Below are positions 40,504-53,979 of a DNA stretch of 64,000 bases, piece by piece. This DNA is from Dioscorea cayenensis subsp. rotundata (Eukaryota; Streptophyta; Magnoliopsida; Dioscoreales; Dioscoreaceae). The translations under genes were made by a program, and so were the position numbers. Under the pieces are notes generated by a model that was not told the DNA's origin, did no database searches, and saw nothing but the letters and a program-made list of their open reading frames with translations. The DNA lies in the NCBI RefSeq assembly GCF_009730915.1, contig NC_052488.1, forward strand, positions 20,144,305-20,208,304, read 5' to 3'. Every line of letters starts with the position of its first letter. Position 1 is the stretch's first letter.

Positions 40504-43500
40504 ATGGAGGTGGAGACGGTTAAGGGAGTGGATACTATGGAGTTTGGTGCCGGAGATCGGGAAGAAAGGGCTCGGAGAGAGGTGAGCCTCGTGAGACTAG
40601 TTTTTTCATGCATGGTTGCTGGTGGTGTTCAGTATGGGTGGGCTCTTCAGCTCTCCCTCCTCACTCCCTATGTTCAGGTGATGAATTTATTGATTAAAGT
40701 TAACTTTTTTAATGATTTTTTAATCAATTTATGCGATATTCATAACATGAAATGGGTGATCTGATTTTCTAAGAAAGTTGTGGTTTATCTAATTTTTTTT
40801 TTTTCTCAAAAAAGGGATGATGTGTTGTTATGGTAGTGAAGTTTAAAAGTTGATTGATTGATTGATTGACTGATTATTCCTGGAATAAGGATTCAATTTG
40901 TGCTTTTAATCTTTGTTTTTGATTTGGTTTGGTGGTTTTTTTCTGCAAAAATCTCAGTTTAATTATAAGTGATGAATTTCTATGTTATATAAGTATATAG
41001 ATATGAGGGTACGATTCAACAGAATTGCATGGAATGGGGGTGTAAAAAAGAGTGCTTATATTCAGAATATTCTTTTTTTTTTTCTTATTGATATTATGTG
41101 AATTGGATAATATATATCAGGAAATCTAGAATTGGAGGAGACCAATTGCATATGTTCTCTTGCTGATAATAAAGATTATAAAACTGTTTACAAAAAGTGG
41201 AGATTCCATTTCAAGGAGCCCATAATCTAATTATCAGATTGGTGAAGGGTCCACCATGGCTTGTTCTTTAGCCTATCTCTGGTTCTGTTCTTTTTGCCAG
41301 ACATCTTCAGATGCTACTTGGATGTGGCTGAACTTAAGACAAGCAGAACAATCCATTAGCTTTAAAGCTAGATAATGGAGAGAATATATAAAGCAATTGT
41401 AACAAGACTTTAGGAGAATATTTTCATGCCTGAACTGTTTGAGAATAAGTAACCAACGGACTGTTCATCATTTCTACTGAAGTCTTAGTGGACCATGCAT
41501 AAAGTGATATTAGTGTAAGTAATGATAGAATTTTATAGAGATAATGGAGCACTGCATGGACATACTGGGGCCATGCTCTTGGAGCTGTTGTTCTCTGAGT
41601 TTGATGTTCATCATCAAACAACCAGACAATAAACAGGTAATCACTTAAAATTGGACTAAGTTTGTGGCAGATACTCTTTGTTGTTTTGATTAAATGGGTA
41701 GAAACAGAAGAAAACAAAAGAAAGGAAAAGGTGGGTGGGGCTATATATACACGGGTTCACTATGGTGTGTGGGGTTTTTTTAGAGTGTCAACTGTGCAAT
41801 GATTTTTAATTAATCCGGTATTCCAACTTCTAGCTCTGTCTTCCACCTGTCAAGGCAGCTTTTTTGGTACCCTTTCTCAGTCATACAGTCTCTAATTCCG
41901 TTCCAACTTTTCCTCTCAATATGAAAGGAATTGAAAAGAATGAGAATATCAGTGAAAAAGATTAGAGTAGGAAAGAAGGATGCATCATCAAGATGCTAAC
42001 TTGGTTTTTACCTGCACGTTCCCAAAAAGAATTCATATTCCTTTTGGCTTCAATTTATGTTGTTTTACCTAACACTAAAAGTCGTTGTTGGTATGCTCTA
42101 ATGATGTTTATTGTCTTAATCTTAGTCAAGTTCTAAGTGGAGTGTCTATTCTTGCAGACACTTGGACTTCCACATGCTCTTTCCTCAATCATGTGGCTGT
42201 GCGGTCCAATTGCAGGCTTCCTGGTATTGACTTTGAGAATTAACTCTGTATCTGAATTTTACTTACAATTCTAGCTGGAAAATCTACAGAGAGGGCTTCA
42301 AAGTGTTAAAGTTTTTTTCTTGGTAAAAACCTCGTCAGGTTCAACCTACTGTTGGTTTGTGGAGCGATAGATGTTATTCAAAATTTGGTCGGCGGAGGCC
42401 ATTTATACTCGTTGGTTGTCTACTGATCAGCACTGCTGTGAGTTCTGATGAAGTTCTATGAAGATATATATATATATATATATGTATATATATTTTGCTT
42501 CTCTGATTATGTGTCTCAATCTTTGTTAATTTGTTGTGTAGGTGTTGATAATAGGCTTTTCATCAGACATCGGATTTGCTTTAGGAGATACAAAGGAACA
42601 CTGCAGGTGAACATTTTATACTTGAAGATGCCCATTTAAAAAAACCTATGGCTTATGACTTAGATATCTGACCAAACTTCTGATCAAATTAATGCAGTGT
42701 TTACACCGGGCCTAGATGGAAAGCAGCTATTGTGTATGTTGCTGGCTTTTGGGTGCTGGATCTTTCCAACAACGCAGTGCAAGTAATGCTGTTTTCTTCT
42801 TGATTCTTCTTCTCTAGAATAGTTTTTTTTTTTTTTTTCTTTTTTCTTTTTTTGATTTTTAACTTTTACATTTTCACCGGTTCCGATTATTTGTATGTGT
42901 TACAGGGCCCAGCTCGTGCACTTATGGCTGATCTTGCAGGTGAAGTTACTTAAAGATATATAAAATTCCCCTGTTCATGTCAAGAAGCTAATTAAATCTA
43001 ATTAAATCGATCTGACACTTAATTAATAACAGGCCCTGAAAAGGTTAATGCAGCAAATGCAATCTTCTGCTCATGGATGGCAGCAGGGAACATTCTTGGA
43101 TACTCTTCTGGTGCTAGTGGCAAATGGCACAAGTAAACATTCAAACTCGATCTATCTATAATTCTTACACATTTTATTTCTGAATTATCAGATTATTTGA
43201 TTGTCTTTCGATGTTTGTGTAGGTGGTTTCCTTTCCTCAATACCAAAGCCTGTTGTGCAGCCTGTGCAAACCTTAAAGGAGCCTTTCTAATTGCAGTGGT
43301 GAGTACTATCTTCCTATAAACTAATTATGACATTACTTTCCCTTGGATTAAACTTCTTATATATGAATCCTTTTCATGGAATTGCAACAGATCTTTCTCC
43401 TCTGCTGTGTAGCTGTGACTTTAATCGTTGCACAGGAAGAACCACTGGAGAAAAAGCCTGGAATGAAAGAAGAAAACACGGGCTTTCTGGATATGCTCAA

Positions 43501-44702
43501 AGACATCTTCGGAGCCTTCAAGTCTTTACCTCCAGGAATGCCTTATGTTCTTCTAGTCACAGCTGTAACTTGGGTAAATAACACTGCATGCTATATATTA
43601 GACTAATATTGTTAAATTGAAATTAAGATCATCAAGAAAGCTCACTCTCCTGTCATCCCATGTAGCTATCTTGGTTCCCATTCATCCTCTACGATACCGA
43701 TTGGATGGGCCGTGAAATTTACCATGGCAACCCAGATGGAACTGCAGCTGAGAGGGATGCATATGATAGGGGAGTTAGAGAAGGTGCATTTGGTTTGCTT
43801 CTGAATTCTGTGAGACCTCTATTTCAAAATCACTACTAGTTCCACTACATTAATATTCGAAAACTAAGTAATGCTTTTGGTGTTTAGGTTGTTCTCGGCA
43901 TCAGTTCTTTTCTCATCGAGCCACTGTGCCGCAAACTAACACCAAGAGTAGTATGGGTGATCAGCAACTTCTCAGTGTTTGCTGCCATGGCTGGCATTAG
44001 CATTGTGAGCAAGTGGTCTGTGGATGGCTACAATGGTTCAATTCAGCAAGCCATCAATGCTAGTCCTAAAGTCAGGGCTGTTGCACTCTTTATATTCACT
44101 GCTCTTGGATTTCCTCTTGCTGTTAGTACCACCCTCCTTCACCTCCCTGTCATATTTGATTCACTGAGCTCCTTCTCTTCTCTTAAGAACAAACATCATC
44201 ATCATCTTCTTCTTCATCTTGTGTGCAGGTTCTCTTCAGCGTTCCCTTCGCCGTCACAGCACAGTTAGCTGCCAAAGCAGGCCGTGGCCAAGGTTGGTTT
44301 TGAAGATTAATCTATTGTTTCATGATTCAATCCTCATCTCAAATGTTCCACTGACTCCATTTCTTCCCTCTTTCCATTCAGGATTGTGCACTGGTGTTCT
44401 CAATATCTTCATAGTCCTTCCACAGGTACACTGTTTTATTATCCACAGATCTTAGTTAATTAATTCAATTCATTTAATCAAAATACATGGTTTCTAACAA
44501 TTTGTCCTCCTTTTCATTTTGTTTTCAGGTGATCATAGCATTAGGAGCAGGGCCATGGGATGCACTGTTTGGAAAAGGAAACCTGCCGGCTTTCGCCCTC
44601 GCCGCGGCTTTCGCCTTCATCTGCGGCTTCGTCGGCATTTTCTTGCTTCCAAAGCTATCAAGGAGTTCATTCAGGAGCTCAAGTATGGCTGGCATGCATT
44701 GA
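40504..44702 (+). CDS. SUT: Sucrose/H+ symporter, SUT1-type
   Basis: Fourteen exons join to 513 residues: 40504-40677, 42158-42223, 42339-42437, 42542-42606, 42698-42782, 42906-42939, 43033-43132, 43223-43298, 43391-43573, 43666-43809, 43888-44121, 44229-44292, 44382-44425 and 44529-44702. Twelve membrane segments are expected (GPH/MFS fold). Conserved features are [17 protein letters not shown] in helix 1-2, the substrate-linked histidine in [16 protein letters not shown] (H64), the FGRRRPFI loop near 96-103, [17 protein letters not shown], and [21 protein letters not shown] after the central loop. The 14-exon layout fits the monocot SUT1 group. The protein imports sucrose with protons at the plasma membrane for phloem loading or sink uptake. 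Intron 1 is the longest at 1.5 kb. The gene appears intact. Confidence 0.96.
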
Positions 44703-45986
44703 TGATCATTTCCGAGCTAGAAAAACCCTAGAACAGATGGATGGATCCTTATAATCATCCGGTTATCAAGTATTTATAGCTTTTTTTCATGTTCTCTGTC
44801 TCTTTTGTTGTCAGTGAGCTTGGCCCTACTCGTAAGACAAACTAATTTGTAATACTAGTAGCTATTATTATAATAATAAGTAAGCATCGTCATTTGAGGA
44901 GGAATTAATGTGTGTTATTGTACTGTTAACATTAATCAACATAATTAATTATGACATATATCTCAAATGCAGGTCTTAAAAGATGTGCAGTTGTGCCTGA
45001 GGGCCCTCTTGTCATTTCCGCACTTGCATCTCTACCCTGTCACATTTCTTTATTTAGAATCATTAAATAGACCAATCAAAGAACAATTGGCTAGTGACGC
45101 CCGTACCAGGATTAGTGGTAATACATTTCTTATTTAAGAGATTAAGAATATAATTAGCTAATGCTAAAATTATAAAATATTACCTTTTTTTAATTCAACA
45201 AATTAAGCATCCATACTAAAAACTCTTAACTATAGAATTTGGAGCTTAGAGAGTGATATGGTGTTCTCAATCACATCTATCTTTATGTCGCTCATTTAAG
45301 ACAAATTAAATTGTGCATATGTATTGAAAAAACCTCTATATTTGAAAAACCAATATCTTTAAATGCTTTGCGTGAAATAATAAAATTCTAATCCTCAATA
45401 ATTTGAGCTGGTGAGGATTTAATGGTTTGGCTACTGCCACATGTGCCTTTTGGTATGTCGCTGTTGAGACGGAAGACCACTTGCTCCTAAAATTAAATAC
45501 TTTTTACCGCTCATATTTAGAATCATTTGGAGAATTTTTTTTATGTCTTAAATTTTCTGACCTTATGATTGAGGTCTGAACATCTTGAAAATCCAGCTTA
45601 GAACCTCATATAATTAAGGAGACGTAGGGGTTTTCAGACATGAGGTGTTTTTTGAAATATTTAGCTAGAGAAAAATAATTATATATTCAATCGTTGCCTC
45701 CTCTCATTTATTTTGGTCATAATCCAAATTGATTTTAAATTCAACTCTTAATTATTTGTTGCCTACACTTGATGAGATTAAAATTAGGTGATTCAACATG
45801 GACAAAATATTTTACTAGTTGCTCTAATATACATGTTCCAACACAGAGGTATACTTCTCTGTTGTCGAGAGTATGCCGAATCATCTTTTGTGGATGCAAC
45901 CCATCTAATATATATATATATATATATGTAGCTGCCGGCAACAAACGTAGTTTTGATCTCAATAACAAAAAAAAGCTTGGGAGAAT
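44703..45986. other. Intergenic between SUT 1 and LINE
   Basis: The 3' UTR of SUT 1, then AT-rich sequence. Around 45.42-45.50 kb one frame faintly resembles a LINE zinc-finger end (AVETEDHLLLK) but is too short to call. (AT)n lies at 45909-45926. Confidence 0.4.
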
Positions 45987-45996
45987 GGTCCTTAAT
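45987..45996. repeat. Left target-site duplication of LINE
   Basis: GGTCCTTAAT, repeated exactly after the A tail at 48535-48544. Confidence 0.8.
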
Positions 45997-48534
45997 CAAC
46001 AATTTGGCTGTAAGAGGTCTTTCAGATTAAGGGTTGATTTCCAGCGGTTATTCCAGTTGAAGACCCCTATGGATCTAACTAGGTTGGAAGATCCGTTCTC
46101 TGTTGAGGAAATTAAAAGTGCAGTGTTTGAGTTAGGAGGGGATAAAGCCCCAGTGCCTGATGGGTTTCCTATTCATTTCTTCAAGCTATTCTAGGACACG
46201 ATCAGAGCGGATCTCGTCTTCTCTGTGAGGATTTCTATTGGCATCGTGCCAACCTGGAGAGAATTAATTGGGCTAGTATCGCTCTTATACCTAAAGTGGA
46301 AACGCCAGAGTCCCCTGGGGACTTTAGACCCATCAGTTTGATTAACTCCTCGTTGAAAATTATTTCTAAACTGCTGGGGACGCGGTTGAGTAAGGTGATG
46401 AATTTGTTGGTGGACAATAAACAATCTGCCTTTCTTAAAGGGCGGTGTATTCTTGATAACATTGCAACGGCGGAGGAACTTATCTTCAGTATACATAAGC
46501 GTAGATTACCAGGTCATATTTTGAAGGTAGATTTCAACAAGGCTTTTGATCGAGTGGATTGGGATTTTCTCTTTGATTTGCTGGAAGCCAGGGGCTTCGG
46601 GGGGCGTTGGATTGGGTGGATCAAATGCATTCTGTTTTCTTCGAAAGCATCCATTAAAGTTAATGGATCCCCAAATGGATATGTGCGTTACAAGAGTGGG
46701 CTACGTCAAGGAGATCCGCTATCACCTTTGTTGTTTGTGTTGGTAACAGATGTTCTGAGTTCTATGTTTGCGCATGCTCTGCGGTCTAAGGTCCTGGTGG
46801 GGGTACCTTTAGGGGAGTTCGGCAGCAGATGTAGTCTTCATTATACCGATGATCTGCTTGTTTTGACCACATGAGGTTTGGAAGATCTGAGAATTGTTAA
46901 GCTAATTTTATATATGTTTGAGGGGATGACTGGATTAGCTACCAATTTCTCTAAAACATGCTTATACTCCTCTGATTCGGGGAAGCTCCCAGAGATGGAA
47001 GCGGCCCATACGCTAAATTGTGCAAGGGGATTACTTCCAGTCAGGTATTTAGGCATTCCGATCTCAGGGAGAAGGCCAAGGAAACAAGATTGGGATGGTC
47101 TCATTTCTAAGATTAGAAAGAGGCTGGCTTCGTGGAAAATGAAACATTTATCCTTGGGTGGTCGACTCACGTTGGTCAACGCGGTTCTCACTACGCTACC
47201 TACGTATTGGATGTCCCTGTTTAGGCTACCTTACTGTGTCATCAAGGAGATCAACCGGATTAGACGTGACTTCCTTTGGTCTCTGGCGGACATTGATCAC
47301 CCGAGTTATAAACTTATCAGATGGTATAACATCTGTCATGATCGTGATCAAGGGGGCTGGGGAAGTCTGGACCTCTATAACTTCAACCATGCGCTAGTGG
47401 AAAAGTGGTGGTGGAAATTTATGACGGATTCCTCATGGTGCGGCGCGGATGTTATCCAGTTTAATTATGGCATGGCTCGTTGGAATCTGTTCCCTAGGCA
47501 AATGGGTAGGATTTTTTTCTTTTGGAAAGGGGTAATGAGCTGCCTATCTGCTTTTAGAAGTTGTATTGTACATGGTTTGTCCCAAACCCCATTCACTGAT
47601 GAGGTGGATGCGACGACTTTCAGAGAGCGCCGGAGTTTGCAGGACGGGGTGTTAGAGGACACAAAAAGATGGCGACTTACAGGAAATGGTAGTTTCACAG
47701 TTAAATCATTTTATACTTTCCTGAACGATGGTGGGATGTGATGCACTGATGCCCATTGGCGAAGTTTTTCTGGAGGAATACATGCCAAAGAAAATCAACA
47801 TCTTCAATTGGTTAGCATGGAAAGATAGGATTCTCACTTTGGAGAATTTAGAAATTAGAAGATGTAACCGGCTTCCAACTGCTACCTCTGTCTTGTGTCA
47901 TGCGGCGATTGAGACGGTGGACCATCTTTTCTTGCAGTGCTCTTTGGCGAAGTTGGTGTGGAGGTACTTTGGCAGGTTGCTCAATCTTCCAGATCTGCCT
48001 GATTTCTTGTATTTGGTTTGGGGTGTGTGGAGATTATCTGTCAAACTGGCCTTTAGAGAATTAGGGGTCTTAGTGGTGAAGTCGATTGTGTGGAACATAT
48101 CGCATGCTAGAAATGATTGCATGTTTAATGCTAATATGGTATCTGCACATGCTCTTATTATGAAGATTGATCGACTGTTATTATCCTGGCTTTCTACAGT
48201 TGCTGAGATGTCGAGAGCAAAGATGGAGGAACATGCTTCTACTATCAAGCGTAGTCTGGAGTTCTTTAGTACAACGGGGGAGGAGCAGGGAGGCGCGTCG
48301 ACTCAGGATTTAGGACACAACCCACACACAGGCTAGTTGGTAGTGTGTCAGGGGGGTGGTGAAGGCTGTTGCTTTGCCTCATTTTGTTTTACTTTGTGTT
48401 GCGTCTTTTGTTTTTGTTCCACTCCTTGTGGTTCTTTGTAGCTCCTCCTGCCTTTTCTCACGGTAGATATCTGGGGTTTGATTGTACCTTTTCTTCTTAA
48501 TAGATGTGGTTTATCCACTTTTTCAAAAAAAAAA
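45997..48534 (+). mobile_element. 5'-truncated LINE (L1-like) with RT
   Basis: A 2.5-kb insert between 10-bp target-site duplications, ending in an A tail. The endonuclease domain is missing. Reverse transcriptase motifs run in order: DKAPVPDGF near 46.15 kb, FRPISLINSSLKIISKLL near 46.33 kb, KVDFNKAFDRVDWDF near 46.54 kb, GLRQGDPLSPLLFVL near 46.72 kb, and the catalytic box as YTDD near 46.85 kb. The C-terminal region with TVDHLFLQCSLAKLVW (zf-RVT type) follows near 47.93 kb. In-frame stops at about 46.19 and 46.87 kb and a frameshift near 47.73 kb inactivate it. The tail differs from that of the 5-kb LINEs, so it is another family. Confidence 0.93.
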
Positions 48535-48544
48535 GGTCCTTAAT
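48535..48544. repeat. Right target-site duplication of LINE
   Basis: GGTCCTTAAT immediately after the poly-A end of the LINE, matching 45987-45996. Confidence 0.8.
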
Positions 48545-48860
48545 AATTTATCAAAAATAAATAAAATAAAAAGAAAAATCTACAATAAGTCTCAAGGAAT
48601 AAGTGAATTGCTAGTCACACAGCACCATAATGTTAAGATACTTGACTTTCATATAGGAGGTGGAAAGTTCAGCTCTCTTCTAGTATATCATTGAGAAGTA
48701 ATAATAAAAAATATATGGTTTGAGTAGCTTGTCCATGTTATTTAAAAATCTCACGGTGGGACCAACAGCTGTTGATTAGCCATTATATTTTGAATTTTCC
48801 AACTCTTTTCATTCTATTTCTTCTTCCCAAGACTTATTATCAATTTTGATTCATTTTTAT
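48545..48860. other. Upstream region of SUT gene 2
   Basis: AT-rich. Around 48.60-48.70 kb a sequence faintly resembles a degenerate tRNA-derived SINE (GTTAAGATACTTGACTTTCAT, AAGTTCAGCTC). No gene seen. Confidence 0.4.
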
Positions 48861-48870
48861 TATATAAAAA
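48861..48870 (+). promoter_or_regulatory. TATA box of SUT gene 2
   Basis: TATATAAAAA, 83 bases upstream of the start codon. Confidence 0.6.
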
Positions 48871-48943
48871 AAAAAATCTAGTTTGATGTCTTGTGCCTGA
48901 AAGCAAATTAAGGAGAGCAGACAATTGTGCATGTGTGAAGAAG

Positions 48944-51900
48944 ATGGAGGTGGAGGTTGGTGGTCTGAAGAATGTAACTTCGGCTTTCTCCGGTGACGGT
49001 GCTCCGGTGAGTGATCAGGCAGCTACTCCGGCAAGCTTAATGAAATTGATACTATCAAGCATGGTTGCTGCTGGTGTGCAGTATGGTTGGGCTCTCCAAG
49101 TTGCTCTTTTGACATCTTATGTTCAGGTTCAGTTACCAAATTTAATTAATTTGTTCCATACAACATCACCAGTTGTCTACTGACTTGGCCTTCCACCTTC
49201 TTTTTAATATATATAATTCTTTGTGCCGTATTTTAATATTTTTTTAAAAAAATGATTTTTTTTTAAATTAGATTTATCACGTTTTATTGAAAAGAAAGAA
49301 TTACAGTAGAAAGACAAGAAACGGAGCAAGATTTAAAGAATTGGTTTGAGATGTTGTCAAACTTCCATGAGTTTCTAATTTGTTTTATTTATTTTTAAAA
49401 TCTTAAAAATAAGATAATAAACATTTTTATTTTTTATTTTTATTTTTTTTTGTCTATTTAATTTTTTTATATAAATGTTGGACATACACTGTAGCCCTAT
49501 AAGAAAAGAGCTCGTAACTGTCAGTTTTAAAGCATTCTCAATAATTATTTTTGACATCAACTCTCCGTATTTTAAATTAATTAATTTTCTTATAATTATT
49601 TTGATTTTAATTTGAAACATATATATATATATATATATTAGTGCAGTTTGGAGTGTAAAGAATTATTGTTATTTTTTCTGTTCCCTACTAATATGTTTTT
49701 TTGATGTACTTTTTTTCTAATGGTTTATCTATTTTTTTTTTTAAATTATAGTTATTTTTTTCTTCAATAACGATAACAATAGCAATAACAATAACAATAA
49801 CAAATTCAAATATTATATAAAACAAGACAAGCAACTTTTCAAGTTCTTTGGGTTCATAAGATATTTGTTTGCCCATACTCCAAAGTGGGGTAAATTACAC
49901 TTATTAAGAAAAAAACAAAGAGAGAGAGCATCATCTCCAATCCAAGCACATGCAACAAAAGTCACAAGAAAGGATTGAGATTGTTCCTCCAATGAAATTA
50001 ATATTTTTATGAGTACCTTAAATTGATGTATTTGTTGTTGTAAATCATATAGCTAAATAATTTTATTTCCTCTGCTTTTTTATCACAGACTCTTGGATTA
50101 CCACACTCCCTTGCTTCAATAATGTGGCTATGTGGCCCTGTTTCAGCCTTCATTGTGAGTTACAGTATTACCAACTTGTTATTTTTATTCTAAATTTGAT
50201 CAATAATCAATAATTTAATCTGAAAACATGTTAATAATTATTAGGTTCAACCATCTGTTGGTGTTTGGAGTGATAGATGTCATTCACGGTTTGGAAGGAG
50301 AAGACCGTTTATTCTTGCAGGCTGCCTTTTGATCTGTACTTCAGTGAGAACTTAACAAAATTCACAGAAAGACTTGGTTGTTTATATATCTGTGAGCTCG
50401 TCAAAAGATTTATGTATCTAATTCTTTGACAAACAGGCACTTGTTATAGCCTTTTCTTCAGATATTGGATATGCACTTGGTGATACAAAAGAACATTGCA
50501 GGTGAAACTAAAACCTGTTTTTATTAACCAAACATTTTCTTTCATTTACTAAGTTTTTTGTTTAATAAAATTTTTTATTTGCAGTGTTTACACTGGAAAA
50601 AGATGGAAAGCTACAATTGTATATGTTGTCGGCTTTTGGATGCTTGATTTTGCAAACAATGCAGTGCATGTACTTCTTTGTTCCAAACTTAAAATTATAA
50701 CTTTTCAGTTCATTGATCTTAAATTTTACCAATGAATCATGAAATGCAGGCACCATCTCGTGCACTAATGGCTGATCTTGCAGGTGAATTAATGAAATAA
50801 TGGTGTTGTAACATTGATTAATGTTTATGTGAAGTCTAATTAATTTGCCTGAAATATCAACAGGTCCGGGTAGATTTACAGTAGCAAATGCAGTAATGTG
50901 TTCATGGTTTGCAGTAGGAAACATACTCGGTTATTCTTCGGGTGCAACCAGGTCTTGGCATCGGTAATTTGCCGAACTTTTTCTGCCTATAAACATCAAT
51001 CTCTTTCGTTTACTGACAGTGAGGTTCTTTGTGAAGTTGGTTTCCATTTCTGAACACAAGAGCTTGCTGTGAAGCCTGTGCAAATCTCAAGGGTGCTTTT
51101 CTAATTCATGTTGTGAGTTTAAGTCCTTTCAAAAACTGCAGAATTAGATAGATTAGTTTATCAATTTTCATATCTGACAATTTCTTTTATTTCAATTTGA
51201 TGAGCAGGTGTTTATTCTTCTCTGTTCTTCTGTTTCTCTGTTTTTCGCCAAAGAAGTCCCACTTGAAGGGAAGACAGGAATGGTTACTGCAAATGAACAA
51301 AGATCAGGAGTAATTGAACTTCTGAATAGTCTCAGACATTTACCTCCCGGAATGGCTCCGGTTCTTGTTGTCACTTCACTGTCTTGGGTACTAATTTTTT
51401 GACATAAGTTTGAAAAGATGAAAAATACTTGTTTTAGTTAGAAGACTAAAAGTGCACTTTCACCTGAATATTTTGGTATCAACTCCACAGCTATCATGGT
51501 TTCCGTTCTTCCTATATAACAACGATTGGATGGGCCGAGAAATTCACCATGGTGATCCAGAGGGAACTCAAGCTCAAAGAAAAGCTTATGAGAACGGAAT
51601 TAGAGATGGTTCATTTGGATTGCTGTTGAATTCAGTAAAAAAATAAAACCATTAAAATTTTTTTTTTTCTGACAAAATTAGTATGTCACTGACTCACTGC
51701 TAATTTCTCGGTCACAGATAGTTCTAGGAATTGGTTCTTTTCTGCTCGAACCAATATGTCGAAAGCTTACAACAAGAGTAGTGTGGGCTATTAGTAACTT
51801 CATATTGTTCTTCGCCTTCGCATCGATGTGCATTGTGAGTATCTGGTCTACCAATGGTTATTCCTATGGAGTGAATAAAGAAGAAGAAGTGAACAGAAGA

Positions 51901-53720
51901 GTTAGAGCTGTAGCTCTTATTATATTTGCAGCTCTTGGCTTTCCTCTGACTGTAAGTACTATTAATTCCATTGCTATGAATCACATTGCTCATTGTTCTT
52001 AATTTCTGAATTGTCACTTGGTTTGATGGCTTTGATCTTGTTTTTGTTTTTATATCCATGATCATGATCAGGTGTTATTCAGTGTTCCTCCTGCTGTTGC
52101 GGCACAATTAGCCGATATCGGAGGAACAGGACAAGGTTTTTTAATAATATTTGATGATTTTTTTCATAGTATCACAGCCAAGTTTAGGTTCATAATGGTA
52201 TTAATTTTTTTTTTTTTTTTTGCAGGATTAAGCATAGGGATTCTGATTATATTCGCTGTTATACCACAGGTAAGTAAGACTGTATTACATAAGATTTTAT
52301 GGTTAGTTTTGCTTTGCCTAGTGATAATAGTAACAACAGAATACTACTTACAAATTAAGAAATCTGGAATTCCAATTATTTTATATAACATGGACATTTT
52401 GTTAAAATAATTTCAATTGAACTTTAATGCTTCCAAGGACAATAATGTAATGTCTTATGTGACATCAAAATTAAGGGTAAAATGGTTATTTTAAAAGTTT
52501 ATTTTGAAGATATTTATTTAAAAAAAATCAAAAGAATAATACAGAGGACTATACTTGCATATTTGTTTGGGTCCTTCTACACAAAGTTAGTTTAATTTTA
52601 TTTTTGAATTAAGAAGAATGTAATGGAACACCTAAGTTATATAAAACATAATTATAAATTTTATTTAAAAATTATTTTTAATTGTTTGATATCATATCAC
52701 TCTAGTAACAACCTAGCACTAAAACACTCTACTTTTATATGAGAAATCAAAACTTTGATTTTCTTTTATTATATGATTGAGGTCTAATAATAATAAAAAA
52801 ATATGTATGAGATACTTGCCCACATTATTAAAAAAAAAAAAATCTAGATCATAGCTATATTTACACTAATGTAAGAAATCAGGAACCGATAAAGCAATTT
52901 GACTTTGGTTCTTGCCATACCATCTCTGCACGGCACCCTTGCTTGCTGTGATGTTTTAGTCACTTTTAATGAACATGTTTTTGTTGCTTCTTTCTCTCAT
53001 GCCTTTTAAGCTTGTTTTGCTTTCTTTTTTAAATTGTTTTTTTTTTTTAAAGTCTTAGTCTCTTTCGTTTCTGTATTATTATTATTTTTTCAATAAATTA
53101 TGGTATCTATACTTTCATCTTAAAAAAAAAACTACTATAAAATATAAACACAGAAGAAATTAACTAAAAGTTTGGATCACATGTTTCCATTCAATTGAAT
53201 GAAATAAAAACCACTCCATTTTTTTCAATAGAACAAATTAATTATATATATTTTTTTTGAAATAACAACTCCACTAACCCATTTATATATATATATATAT
53301 ATACATTTTCTGTGGACGTCCAATTATTAGCAGTTGAATCATGATTCAATGGAGGATATTGATAAATAATAATTACTATATATATTACTGTAGTAACTAC
53401 TATTTATCGATTTTAGCTGTTGGATCGAGATCTACCTGTTGATAATGGGTGTCCATAGATTTTTTTATCTATGAACGTCCACAGAGTATAAATATATATA
53501 TATAGGTAGATGGATGTTTTGATGAAACGATTAACAAAAGTGAAAAAAAATGTTTTTGCAGGTGATAATATCAGTTAGTGCAGGGCCATGGGATGCTTTG
53601 TTTCACAAAGGAAATTTGCCTGCATTTGCTATGGCTTCTTTCTTTGCCTTTTTTAGTGCCTTTGTTGCATTCTTTGTGCTCCCAAAGTTGAAAACCTCCA
53701 CCTTCTCTGCATCCCATTAA
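48944..53720 (+). CDS. SUT: Sucrose/H+ symporter, SUT1-type, second copy
   Basis: Fourteen exons with the same phases as the upstream gene join to 510 residues: 48944-49126, 50089-50154, 50245-50343, 50437-50501, 50585-50669, 50750-50783, 50864-50963, 51037-51112, 51208-51387, 51491-51634, 51718-51951, 52072-52135, 52226-52269 and 53562-53720. The first ATG is at 48944; an earlier GTG in frame is not a plausible start. Conserved elements include [33 protein letters not shown] (H67), FGRRRPFI and [21 protein letters not shown]. The usual [10 protein letters not shown] motif reads [10 protein letters not shown] here. Intron 13 (52270-53561) is long and carries a MITE. A tandem duplicate of the 40.5-kb gene, probably specialised, with all exons open. 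Confidence 0.95.
49619..49639. repeat. (AT)n microsatellite in SUT 2 intron 1
   Basis: About ten AT units. Confidence 0.8.
53310..53484. mobile_element. Foldback MITE in SUT 2 intron 13
   Basis: The termini read CTGTGGACGTC at the left and GAACGTCCACAG at the right. Inner segments GATAAATAATAATTACTA and TAGTAACTACTATTTATC also pair, so most of the 175-bp unit can fold into one hairpin. TA-rich sequence on both sides hides any short target-site duplication. No coding content. Confidence 0.7.
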
Positions 53721-53979
53721 TCTTGTCACATAGATGGGAAAAAAAACACTGTTTAATAAGCACGCGCTAATTGTATAAATCGATGGCCTTAATAAGATTA
53801 AGCAGTGTATAATATATATATGGACATGTTTCTGTATGTTTTATGTTTAAATATATTTTATGATAATCAGGGGCTTCATAAAAAATTCATTCATAGTTTT
53901 GTCTTTGTATAAAGATGCGTTATATATATATAGTTTTGTCCGTGAACCATTCTCGAAATTTTGAATTAATGCCCCGGAT
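53721..53979. other. 3' flank of SUT 2
   Basis: Probably 3' UTR and short AT-rich spacer. Confidence 0.5.

Noticed and set aside
45420-45500. Short frame resembling a LINE zinc-finger end (AVETEDHLLLK)
   Set aside because: Too short and isolated; it has no tail or duplication.
48590-48700. SINE-like segment upstream of SUT 2
   Set aside because: Boxes are too degenerate and no flanking duplication was found.
48893-48943. Upstream GTG start extending SUT 2 by 17 residues
   Set aside because: Non-ATG start. The ATG at 48944 gives a normal SUT N-terminus.
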